Source of the DNA: a virus
IMG/VR virus record: IMGVR_UViG_3300028044_000003
Span: 47,531 to 111,530 of that record
Length of the DNA stretch: 64,000 nucleotides
Reading direction: 5' to 3' (one strand)
Shown here in pieces: positions 24,601 to 33,900 of this stretch. The notes beneath the pieces are model-generated. The model was not told the origin of the DNA and did no database searches. It saw only the letters and a list, made by a program, of their open reading frames with translations. Numbering within the stretch: the stretch's first letter is position 1; each line of letters begins with the position of its first letter. The position numbers were made by a program, and so were the translations under genes.

Positions 24601-27600
24601 TTAATTGAGCACTTTCTTTTTTAGTAAAACCGTTAACGTTTAGTATGTCTTGTCTAAGAGAGTTTATTTGTTCTTGTATATCAGCTAAAGTATCAATTTG
24701 TTCTTCAGACATTATAGTACCATCAGGAGTATTGTTATCATCCTTACTAATATTAACCATTGATATTTGTTGCTCAAGTAGTTTTGATATTTTTTCCATA
24801 GCCTCTCGTTGTTTATCACCTTGAGGCATTCTATCTTTTATAGCGTTTAACTGTTGAATCTTTTCTCTAAGAACATTATAATAAATTACTTTACCATCCG
24901 CATCTACTTTTAATCTTTGATAAGTATTTTCTTTTAACCACTCATCTTCTCTTCTTCGTATTTCTTCAGCCTGGGTTACCGGATCTAATAGCTCTACAGT
25001 TATCAATCTGTCTTTAAAAGCGTTAAACTCATTCTCAAAAACACCAATTCTCTCCCTTTCTTCATAAAAGTTTCTAGTAAGCTTTCTATGTTCGATTAAT
25101 ATATCAGTTATTTTTCTATCAAACTCGTTTTTAAAATTACCATTACGATCATAGTAACTATACATTTCTTTATATCTGATACGAAGCGCTCTTAGGTTTT
25201 CTGCTACAAGAGCTTCGTCATCAAGTGCTAAGTCAGGGTCAGTTTGGGCGTTAAGATCATTAAACCAATTATCTCTTAATTCTCTGGCAGCAGCACCTTC
25301 CGCGGAGTTTTTAAATATATCATCCTTAGCATAAAACACATCAGTATAAGGTTGGTGAAACCACTTTCTTAAATATTCTAGATACTCTGTCTTTTTTTGA
25401 TTTAGTTCTTTTTCAATTTCAGAATCACGAGTTCTATCATATTCTTCTTTTAATTGTCTTATTTCTAACTTTTTTTGAGAAATAGTATAATCAACATCTT
25501 TAAACTTATCTATAAAAGCCCATACTTCTTTAGGTTTAATTTCACCATCTTCTTCAAAACCTCTTTTATCTTTAAAACCAATTTCCCTACCCAACTTACC
25601 CTGTTGTCTTTGAGTATATCCAAGAGCATCTAAAAGAGGCTTTAATACTTCAGTTTGATTATAGTAAGTATCAAAACTTTTTACATTAACTTCTATAAGG
25701 GCATCCTTAAGAAACTTAGCAAAACCTCCAATAACTGGATCACTCTGATACATATATCCTTCCAACCATCCGTTAAAATAATTTGAATCACCGAGGTTAC
25801 CTTTTAATGTTTCTAGTATTTTTTCTTTGGTGAGAATAACACCTTCCGTATACATTTTCCTTTTTAAACGTTCTAACTGAGCTTTATCTTTTATATTTAA
25901 ACTACGCGCAGAACTTAAACGATCGTAAGTTTCTTTTTCACTAATAGTTAAACCGTAATATTCTTTATGATAAGCTTCGATTTGAGATTGAGGAGCTCCG
26001 TTTAATTGTAAAGTCCTGATAATTTCTGTATAGTATTTATCATTTCTTTCAGCCATATCTTCCCACTGTTCCCAAAGAACTTGACCCACACCTTTTAAGT
26101 AACCGGTTTCATTATCACCCTGTACTTCTTTACGGGCGTTTTCAAGGTTTTCATCAATATTATTTACAAAAGAATAAATAGGATCATCTGTTTTTAATTT
26201 CAAGTCATTATTAAAAACATTCATAGTATTCTTAGTAAAGTTCGACCAGTAGTTTATGATGTTTTCATAGTATTTTAACTTTTTAATATAATCTAAATTC
26301 TGCTTTTTAGTAAGATCTGATAAGTCTGAGTTTATAACTTTAATATGTTCTCTAAGTTTGGAAACCATGTTTTCTACACGGTTCAGAGTAACTACAAATC
26401 GATTAGCCCTGTCTTTAGTAAGCTCTAAATCTTTTTCCAGTTCTAATTTTAACTTATTAAGATTCTGTGTAAGATCGTATAAATCACCTCTCTGATACTC
26501 ATCTTTTAAAGCTTCAATCAACTCTTTGTCTTTCAAAGGATTCATAGCTCTGATAGTACCCCTGGCTTTATCGTACATGTCTTTTACTATTTCGAACACC
26601 GGTGCCGCGTTATCATTAGTAACATCCATGATACTCTTAATTAACTCAGCATTGTTATTCTGATAAGCAACAATATCACCTTGAGTTATTTTTGTAGAAT
26701 CTAGTTCAAACTGCTCATCATCTAGTAATATTTCGGCCAGGTCATATAGTGTAGAGTTTTCATTAATTCTACTTACCGGTTTGTTACCGAAAAGTTTGTT
26801 CAAGAAAGTTCTAAGACCTGTGAAAAATCTTTGTATTAGTGTAGGTAGTATGTTATCCGGTTTAATACCCTGAGCTTTTTTACTAGCTGATAATTGTATT
26901 GCTTTTACTAATACTTCTTCTTTTACAATTCCTGAGTTGTCTTGGACTCCTGAATATTCATCCAGGGTTTGTTGTAGTATCACCTGTCCTTCCGGCGTGG
27001 CTATAAACTTCTCGTATAAATCATTCATTAAACGAGGGTTTTCTACCATAAGAGCTCTTACAAAAGGGTGAGCAAACTCGTGGAACTGTGTTTCAAAGTC
27101 AATATTGTTTCCGACAAAGTATACTTTACCTCCCAAGAAGAAAGCTTTTTGACCTTTCCAAGGATTTTTTGTACCGGTGGTTAGTTCAAAAGCTTTGTCT
27201 GAAGTAATTATTTGAAAAGGTACTCTTAACTTATTTGATAATTTTTCAGCGATTTGAAATACGATACTAAGAGAACGGTCTTCTTCTGACGCATTTGGTT
27301 CTATTTCCTGGATCGAATTTTCTCTAATAAATTCTTCTCTTAATTGATCATAAACATCTTCAGAAGTTATTGTATCACTATCAACTTTATTATCTATAAA
27401 TGTATTTTTATTACTAAATGTAAAATGTCTAAACCCTTTAATATTAGCAAAACTACCATCACTTTTTCTATTAAATGGAATATAATTAGCAAAGTCTCGA
27501 ATATCTTTAGCCCTACCCATTTTTATTTTAGATTCGAAAATAGGTTCCCAATCTTGAAACCCTTTTTCGTTTTTATCTAATTCTAAATCAGATACAAAAA

Positions 27601-30600
27601 ATAAATCAATAAGATATCCATCAATACTCCCAGTTATTGTTACATCGTTTTTTTTTAATCCTTTAAAACTATTTGTTATTTTAAATGAAGGATATTCTTT
27701 TTTTATAGAGTTTAATAAAGGATGTTTTTTATAGTTTTTTGCAAGTTCTTTTTGAAATTTTTCCATCAAAAATATCTTACCTGTTTCTGAAGCCCCTTCA
27801 AATTGAGATTTTATGTCTTTATATAACTTGTTAAAATAATCACCTTGTTTATCTAAAGTCACCGTAAAATCTAAGTCGTGTAAATCTTCAGTTATTTCTC
27901 TATAAAGAGTACCTTGTTTTCTTAAACTCAAACTTCCTGTAAGTAATAAACCTAATTTTTGAAATTTTGATATTATTTCTTTGGCTTTTTCATCTTTTTC
28001 AATAGTATTGTTATAATTAGTTATTTGTTGTTCTGTATCTAAAATCGTTCCAAACTTATCAAAAGTATTATTTAACACATCGTTTGCAATATCAGATAAT
28101 AAATTTTGTAGTTCGTCATTAGTTAATTTAGTATTTAGAAATAATTTTTCTAAAAACTGTTTTACTTTAGATAAATAATATTTAATTTGTTTTTCTAACT
28201 TACTATTACCATCTATTCTCCAGTAATCGGCTTTTCGATTTTGATAACTATCTCTAGGATTTTCAAAATTATTTTTGATTGCGTCAGCTATAAAATCTAT
28301 AACTATTAATTCTTTTATAGTATAATCATTTAACTGAGGACTTCTTTTTTTATAATCTTCAAAAATTTGTTGATAGTTATTAATATTTTCAATACTATAA
28401 ACTAAATCTGTTCTAATCTTATTTTTTTTACCTAAAAAACTGTAAGCAACATAAGCCGTTTCTTTTAATAATCCTTCGTCTTTAAAATTATTTTTTATTC
28501 GAATAGTTTTATATAATAGATCTGTTACTGCTAAAGGATTAAATTCGTGTAATAATTCGTTTTTAAATTCTGTTGTAAAGTTTAAACTATTAAGGAAATC
28601 AATTAATTTAGACGATAATAAATCTTCAAAATTTATTTGTTCTTCTACTCCTGGTTTAACGTTAGTAAAAGATTGAGTAACAAACTCTCTAAATCCTTCT
28701 ATGTCTTGTTTAGAACCTAATATGTGAATTTGTTCAGGTTCAAATATAAGACCTATATCACCTGGAGTTATAATAGAATCATATCCGTTCTGTATAAATT
28801 TATCTTTATATTTTTGCTCTAAGGAATCGTACTGTAAGCTATCATCTTCAATATAAGGATTTTTTAAATTTAACAACAATCTTTTTATTTTATCTCCAAA
28901 TATACCACTCGACTTATAATAACTAAAATATATACCCGGTGTTTCTATTGCAAAATTTAAATCGAATTTTTCAAAATCCGCTTTACCTTCATGATAAACA
29001 ATATCTTTTACTTTGCTATCAGAAAATATAGTGTCTAGATATTGAGAGTATAGTTGCTGAGCTTGTTGCTTTTGTTGTGGGGTTATTTCTTTAGTGAAAT
29101 CATAACCTTCATCATTAGTAGTAAACCCTTTTGATTTTAAAAATGTTTTTAAATCATTTAATAATTCATCTCTTAATTTATCTCTATTTTCTAATGCTTT
29201 GTCTCCAATATCTTCTATGGAATGTGTTTCTGTGTAAAATGGTCTTATTAATGTAAATTTAACTGCTCCTAAAGAAATTGCTTTATTTATTTTAGGTATA
29301 AATAAATCTAACAATTCATTTATTTTATCTGCTTCAAAATCATAAATTTCTGGCTTTAAAGCTACTTGAGCATTTTTAAAATCTTTATCATCATATTCTG
29401 GAATTCTTTCATCATTAGTAATGATTGCTTTAGATTTAACTACGGTATTAAAACCTAAAGCTTCATATACAGCATTAGCTAATTCAGGATTAGAATCAAA
29501 TAGTTCTTCTACTCCTGGTTTAATTTGTCCTAATGAATAATATAAATAATTAGGGTTTGAAAAATAATCATTAAATGAAGTTTTAAAATCAATAAGGTCT
29601 CTAATATCTTTATTTCTACCTATATCCATCTTAGCTTCAAAAGTATCTTGCCATCTCATGTCTCCAAATGTATTTTTATTAGATGGAGGATTGATATTTA
29701 TAAAAAAGTCAACAGGCATACCTTTGATTATTAAAGTATGAGTTGTTTTTTCACCTTTACTAAATACTTGAGCTTGATTTGTTTTTGGATTTATTTTATA
29801 GGTTAAATCTGGAAAAGTAGATTTTACTAAATCTAACCAGTTATCTTGTAATTCTTTTGGTACTTGCCAATCTAAGTCATGCAAGTTATCATTAGATTCT
29901 CTATATACAGTTCCTTCATTTGAAAGAGCTGGAGAACCTGTAAACATAAAACCTAAAGAATTTAATTTATGATATATTTTATTTATAGTAGAATTATTTT
30001 CTAACACTTCTTTTAAAGATACAACAGTTTCTCCTTTTCTAGCTCTACTAGAATTATTAACTATTTTAGATGTATTATTAAATAATATATCATCTACAAT
30101 TTCATTTATTACAGCATCAAAAGGTCTAATGTTAACTTTATTAACACCTTTAGTTTCAATACCTCTTTGCTTTAAAAATCTATCAACAGCTTTGTAATAA
30201 TCTGATTTCCATATTTTATTAAATAAAGCTAGTATACCATTAATAATAGTTTCTAAAGTTGTTAGCTTTTTATCTTGCTTTGTTTTTTTAGTTCTATCTT
30301 TATTTTCTACTATTCTTTCAGCTAAAAGTTTACTAAGTATTTCAACTTTTAATTTTCTTTCATTGTTTTTATAGATAGGATCATTTTTATATAAATCATA
30401 ATACTGTTGGTATTTTTCCCAACTAGCTATATTTTCTAATGCTCTTCTAATTAATGGAGATGCTTCAGCGTGTTTGCTAGCACCCATAAACTCAATTGCA
30501 AAAGTAGCAACCTCTTCAGCATAATCTAAAGTGTTATATTTGTTAGAATCAAGAAATACAGCTTTGTGTAATATATCAGATACTGCAACAGCATTACTAT

Positions 30601-30955
30601 TTAATCCTTTTTCTTGTAATCTTTTTTGTAAATTATTTACAACTATAGTATCTACATTAATAGATGTTAAAAAATCTTTTAATTTATTTTCAAGGTTGTT
30701 AGCTAATTCAGGATTAGAATCAAATAGTTCTTGAACACTCGGTTTTACTCCTGGTTTTATTTCTTGTACTACTCGTTCACCAGGTTTATTAAAACCCATA
30801 TTTCTGTCAGAAATCTTTTTAATAACTTCTTCAGGAGTACGTATAACACCATCGTTCTCTAACCAATCCCTCATTGCTTCAAACTTACCGATCAAAGGAT
30901 TATTTTCTAAAGCTTTCCACTCTGGAGAATTAAAATTAGGACAAGAATTTTTCAT
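21674..30955 (-). CDS. Giant polyvalent virion/ejected protein with zincin, ART-like, nucleotidyltransferase-like and LysM parts
   Basis: The 3093-residue protein has an N-terminal helical region (about 90-270), a nucleotidyltransferase-like module with GSP (340-342) and DLD (360-362), an ADP-ribosyltransferase-like domain (about 650-765, VYHEGKADFEKFD and GIYFS), and a second helical plus nucleotidyltransferase module (GS at 1007, DLD at 1027-1029). A zinc-metallopeptidase motif HEFAH is at 1292-1296. A long coiled-coil region (about 1480-1640 and beyond) follows, with a LysM-like segment near 2758-2803 and a hydrophobic helix near 2910. Modules 1 and 2 are internal paralogues. KPGV linkers join the modules. 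Such polyvalent proteins are thought to enter the host with phage DNA. It is the last gene of the leftward module. Confidence 0.75.
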   Translation of the reverse strand: MKNSCPNFNSPEWKALENNPLIGKFEAMRDWLENDGVIRTPEEVIKKISDRNMGFNKPGERVVQEIKPGVKPSVQELFDSNPELANNLENKLKDFLTSINVDTIVVNNLQKRLQEKGLNSNAVAVSDILHKAVFLDSNKYNTLDYAEEVATFAIEFMGASKHAEASPLIRRALENIASWEKYQQYYDLYKNDPIYKNNERKLKVEILSKLLAERIVENKDRTKKTKQDKKLTTLETIINGILALFNKIWKSDYYKAVDRFLKQRGIETKGVNKVNIRPFDAVINEIVDDILFNNTSKIVNNSSRARKGETVVSLKEVLENNSTINKIYHKLNSLGFMFTGSPALSNEGTVYRESNDNLHDLDWQVPKELQDNWLDLVKSTFPDLTYKINPKTNQAQVFSKGEKTTHTLIIKGMPVDFFININPPSNKNTFGDMRWQDTFEAKMDIGRNKDIRDLIDFKTSFNDYFSNPNYLYYSLGQIKPGVEELFDSNPELANAVYEALGFNTVVKSKAIITNDERIPEYDDKDFKNAQVALKPEIYDFEADKINELLDLFIPKINKAISLGAVKFTLIRPFYTETHSIEDIGDKALENRDKLRDELLNDLKTFLKSKGFTTNDEGYDFTKEITPQQKQQAQQLYSQYLDTIFSDSKVKDIVYHEGKADFEKFDLNFAIETPGIYFSYYKSSGIFGDKIKRLLLNLKNPYIEDDSLQYDSLEQKYKDKFIQNGYDSIITPGDIGLIFEPEQIHILGSKQDIEGFREFVTQSFTNVKPGVEEQINFEDLLSSKLIDFLNSLNFTTEFKNELLHEFNPLAVTDLLYKTIRIKNNFKDEGLLKETAYVAYSFLGKKNKIRTDLVYSIENINNYQQIFEDYKKRSPQLNDYTIKELIVIDFIADAIKNNFENPRDSYQNRKADYWRIDGNSKLEKQIKYYLSKVKQFLEKLFLNTKLTNDELQNLLSDIANDVLNNTFDKFGTILDTEQQITNYNNTIEKDEKAKEIISKFQKLGLLLTGSLSLRKQGTLYREITEDLHDLDFTVTLDKQGDYFNKLYKDIKSQFEGASETGKIFLMEKFQKELAKNYKKHPLLNSIKKEYPSFKITNSFKGLKKNDVTITGSIDGYLIDLFFVSDLELDKNEKGFQDWEPIFESKIKMGRAKDIRDFANYIPFNRKSDGSFANIKGFRHFTFSNKNTFIDNKVDSDTITSEDVYDQLREEFIRENSIQEIEPNASEEDRSLSIVFQIAEKLSNKLRVPFQIITSDKAFELTTGTKNPWKGQKAFFLGGKVYFVGNNIDFETQFHEFAHPFVRALMVENPRLMNDLYEKFIATPEGQVILQQTLDEYSGVQDNSGIVKEEVLVKAIQLSASKKAQGIKPDNILPTLIQRFFTGLRTFLNKLFGNKPVSRINENSTLYDLAEILLDDEQFELDSTKITQGDIVAYQNNNAELIKSIMDVTNDNAAPVFEIVKDMYDKARGTIRAMNPLKDKELIEALKDEYQRGDLYDLTQNLNKLKLELEKDLELTKDRANRFVVTLNRVENMVSKLREHIKVINSDLSDLTKKQNLDYIKKLKYYENIINYWSNFTKNTMNVFNNDLKLKTDDPIYSFVNNIDENLENARKEVQGDNETGYLKGVGQVLWEQWEDMAERNDKYYTEIIRTLQLNGAPQSQIEAYHKEYYGLTISEKETYDRLSSARSLNIKDKAQLERLKRKMYTEGVILTKEKILETLKGNLGDSNYFNGWLEGYMYQSDPVIGGFAKFLKDALIEVNVKSFDTYYNQTEVLKPLLDALGYTQRQQGKLGREIGFKDKRGFEEDGEIKPKEVWAFIDKFKDVDYTISQKKLEIRQLKEEYDRTRDSEIEKELNQKKTEYLEYLRKWFHQPYTDVFYAKDDIFKNSAEGAAARELRDNWFNDLNAQTDPDLALDDEALVAENLRALRIRYKEMYSYYDRNGNFKNEFDRKITDILIEHRKLTRNFYEERERIGVFENEFNAFKDRLITVELLDPVTQAEEIRRREDEWLKENTYQRLKVDADGKVIYYNVLREKIQQLNAIKDRMPQGDKQREAMEKISKLLEQQISMVNISKDDNNTPDGTIMSEEQIDTLADIQEQINSLRQDILNVNGFTKKESAQLRGLYRSLDRGIPGIQQLISSLYATAKARKRKAGINDKDLERYNLLVQEISDMSSKEPTEYYLDILNDKIKNIEGLPDDFMLKNFGQDVNEITISNVDRLYENILGLDNEVLKELFKASPEFKAWFEKNHYQEVYYDKDRDNEIEVWKRLNIWTVKTPVGDEYYKKREVTYSNGDVVSINRIPNYKYIRKVVKKEYTDENGNVVKLRTEKIVGKTVTNTKEWLPKELPDSPFRNERYYELKNASPDSRDGKLFKLLEKVKEFHLKNQEGKPVRSRLYYDFPRFESSLYEKIITSKEDRQRGISKTLGKKFPIFEYIIRRIRQFYQKAKDDGLETLNPDLDYDLVRVTSEGIEPDTIPVQGLYNIPIDDVSTDFITSMYAYASSLIKQEKLIEIHPIAKALDQVLKTNTPKELEKLDKKNFLNNAIEFVKGDSNVRSNIYETLMKREFYDERLLGFGKNSKPIQTFSKFIFGRASMAMFALNIPAALKDYLGSKYQKMLLMSGGKYIDPKSIAKGEAWAFKVMSEKSFGSASEGMGPQIYQIGAKTLNVQLTELFQVSMKDPRESFARAASRSLPSDVLGMSWLYNFREWLQGQSETSLFGAMMYKQTVYQYDKPIAYMDAWEIRDGVLTIKEGIDPDYGPRKTTHLFVTGDTMDSISTRYNIPIDELKKRLGLENFNDVEPGTELTIATGAKFKDMLNKFNIVQQSLEGNYANMNQPLAQGFLFFRFISYLKKFFTTMFVERFAFAGDPLSGNIRPRYNPGLNELKMGFYISTLRNLYRLSKNTSEQWGIMNQEERFNMLRMPLEIMGLIFIQSLLLPLFGWDEDDDEKYEKLREKSGDLPLPFIADDPEHPFRLMGWAENHALLLAMNVRSENETFIPLPGFGLDDYTKLLDFQSLAFGPTIESYSKMGALGYHTLMNNERAYYKRDSGPYEWQQEGGSKFITTLAKSIGIDGSNVSPIEKIKQKISIKNRSAGG
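29475..29508. repeat. 34-base direct repeat inside the 3093-residue gene, copy A
   Basis: The 34 bases are identical to 30699-30732 and encode, on the minus strand, the linker core ELFDSNPELAN at about residue 485. They are followed by ACTCCTGGTTT (encoding KPGV), which recurs at about 28645-28659. DNA identity this long within one coding sequence points to a recent duplication or recombination. Confidence 0.9.
30699..30732. repeat. 34-base direct repeat inside the 3093-residue gene, copy B
   Basis: This is the second copy of the 29475-29508 repeat, encoding ELFDSNPELAN at about residue 76, next to a KPGVKPS linker. It marks the boundary between the N-terminal segment and the first helical plus nucleotidyltransferase module. 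Confidence 0.9.
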
Positions 30956-30964
30956 TGAATTTGA

Positions 30965-33900
30965 TTATTTAAAACAAGTTACGAAATTACTAATAACATC
31001 TTGATCTGATACAGGTTGTTGTGAAGTTACTATGTCTTTAAGTTTTTGAGATGAAGTTTCTATTATAAAACCAGGGTTATAATATCCAAAGTTTTTTAAT
31101 AACTCGTTAGATAAATAAAGAAAACCTCCCCTATAATCATCTTTATTCAAACTTTGACCATAACCACTAGAACTTAACATTAAGCTTTTATCTTGGATAT
31201 CTTCTCTAAGCTGTGTAATAAAATTATCTACATCAGTTTTTAGTTTAGGATTAGCAACCAAAATACCTTTATCATTTCTAACATCTTTAAGATTTGTTTT
31301 TAATATATCAAATTTTATTACGTTTGGTTTATTAGGTATTTTTTCTGTTACACCCACACCGTCTACTAAAAATAGAGCTCCTGGAAACATTGAGTATACA
31401 TTTTCCATCGCATTATTATCCCGGTACTCAAATATGTTTTCTTTTAGAGGTTTAACAGTGTCAAAAAAAATACTTTGATCAGTACTTACATCAGTTAATA
31501 GTTCTTTTAAAGATTGAATTTTACTTATTGGTGAAACATTAACAGGGGTTACTTTTGTAGTTACACTAGGTTGAGTAAATTGTATAGATTTAAGTTCCCC
31601 TCTAACTTCCATAAGAAGTTTGGAAAATCTACCTTTATCTTGTTCTATACCATTATATTTATGTGTAAGTTCAGCATTTCCTGTAGCTAATAACTTAGCA
31701 AGAGCATCTGGATTTTGTTGGAAAGAATCTTTTAATAATGCTTTCATAATTGTTGGAGACATGTTATCCCAAACTTTCTGATCTAATCCTTTAAACTCTT
31801 TTCCTAATTCTCTAAGTCTTTTACCATCTTTAGTATCTTTTATAACACTACCTACAGCTCGATTATTCTCATTCTTAGGAGAGAACTCAGTTTTATAATA
31901 TTGAAACGCTTGTTCTACAGAATCAAAATTTATACCTAAGTGTATAAAAGGTCTAATAGCAAAGTTACTTAACTCAGCATTCTCTCCTGTACCAGCGTAA
32001 ATATTAATCTTAATTCCTGCTGCTACTAAAGGATTTGATTCTAGAATCTTGCTTGTCATCTTCATTCCTGTCTTTAAGTCTACATTACTAATGTAAACCT
32101 CACCTGTTTCTTTGTCTACTAAATTATACAAGTCATTATCTTGTAATATCCACTTAGAAGACTGAGGAGCTTTTTCTCTTTTACCTGTAGATTTATTATA
32201 AAACTCTTTAAATCTTGTATTAGTAGTAAAAAATTCTTTAGGCATCTTACCATCAGATTTTTCTACATATTGATTGTATGCATCTATATCTGATTGAGAA
32301 ATAATTTTTACACTTTCACTTTCATCTTCTTCTTGAGGTTTTACTTCAGTACCCCAATCATATTTATTAATAAGATAATCTAAAGCTGTAGCGTGAGTAG
32401 CATAATTCTTTTCTTCATAATAAAGAATAGGACTTTTTATTATTTTACTTGATTTAATATCGTTAATAATAGCTTGTCTATATTCTTTTGTAGCATTAGT
32501 ATTACCAAAATTATTACCAGTAATCATCCACTCAATAAACTTTTTAGTAGATTTTATACCTTGTTCTTTTCTTGTACCTGTTTCATCTGCAAAATCAAAA
32601 GGATTACCTACAGTGTTTCCATCTTTATAATTTTGTAAAAATGTTTTTTTCTTGTTTCCTCTGTATGCAATTAGCATAGGTTTCTTACCAGGAAACTTAT
32701 AATCAAACATAGATTTTGCTTCTGGAACAATATCATTCCAAAAGTTTTTACCTGTATATTCTGTGTTTTCTTCTAAATCTTTAGGTAAGATAACATTTTC
32801 TGATTGTATTAAATTGTCTTTGTTTATGTCAGAATAAATTTCTTCTGCTGTTAAAATAACTTGCGGTTGAGTAGTAAGTTTAGCTGGTGTTGCGGGTATA
32901 CCTGGTTCTAAATCCGCAGCTCTTCTAAATGTAAGGGTAATAGTATAATTAGTAATAACTCTACCATCTGAAAGTTTAATTGGCGGATAAGGATTCTTCT
33001 TTATATTTCCTAATGGCGTTGTGTGAGAGAGAGCAAATCTACCTTTACCATCCATACCAAATGTATAAATAGTACCATCTTTAGTAGCAATTTCATTAGT
33101 AGGTTTTCTTCCTTGGTAATCTTCTTTATAGGCACCTTGGAAAGTTATCTTACCTTTATTATCATCCCATATACCAAGGCCAGAATTATTACCTATTGTA
33201 TAAACAACAACAGGATATCCTTTAGCAGACTTAGCTTCTGTAGTATCTCTATGCGGAGCTATACTTTGGTTATCTAAATATATGTTTCCCAATATAGAAT
33301 CATAATCAGACATATCTAGACCTAAAGCGTTTTGTATTTTATCAATTAACGGTTGTAAATCTGATATAGGAGGTAAAGGATTACCGTTTTGATCTAATTC
33401 GTGATAGTCATAAATATATTTTGACTTATCTACTGTTAATCCAGCTTTTTTTAGAGCCGCTATTTGTTGTTTAGTTTTTTCAACACCAGCAAAAGAATTA
33501 ATTAATAATGGTTTTGCTTTAAGATTTACTCTTGACCACATACGACCAAAAGAAAACTGCCAGTTAGCATTAACTCCAACATTTTCTTTATAAGCTTGTC
33601 TCTGAATTTGAGGAGCTATAAGATTTATAATTTCTTGAGTATCAACTTTTGTAGGATTTGTATCAACTTTAACAACACCGTAATCTGGAGAAACTACTTT
33701 AATTTCAGAAATAAAATCTGATGTTGCCGATATTTCAGATATTTTTTCTAAACCTTTACCAGCTAAAACTTTATTGATAGCTTCTAACTCTTTAACTTGA
33801 TATTTTCTTAACTCTTCAAGAGTTTTAAATCTTTTTAATAATTGTACTTCGTTAGTTATTGTAAAAAATAAATCTACTACCGGTAAATGGTGTAAAGAAC

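Noticed and set aside
27344-27580. Short rightward ORFs inside the giant leftward genes (for example 27344-27580, 36294-36755, 45942-46256)
   Set aside because: They lie antisense to long coding frames, have skewed compositions and no gene-like context; they are shadows.
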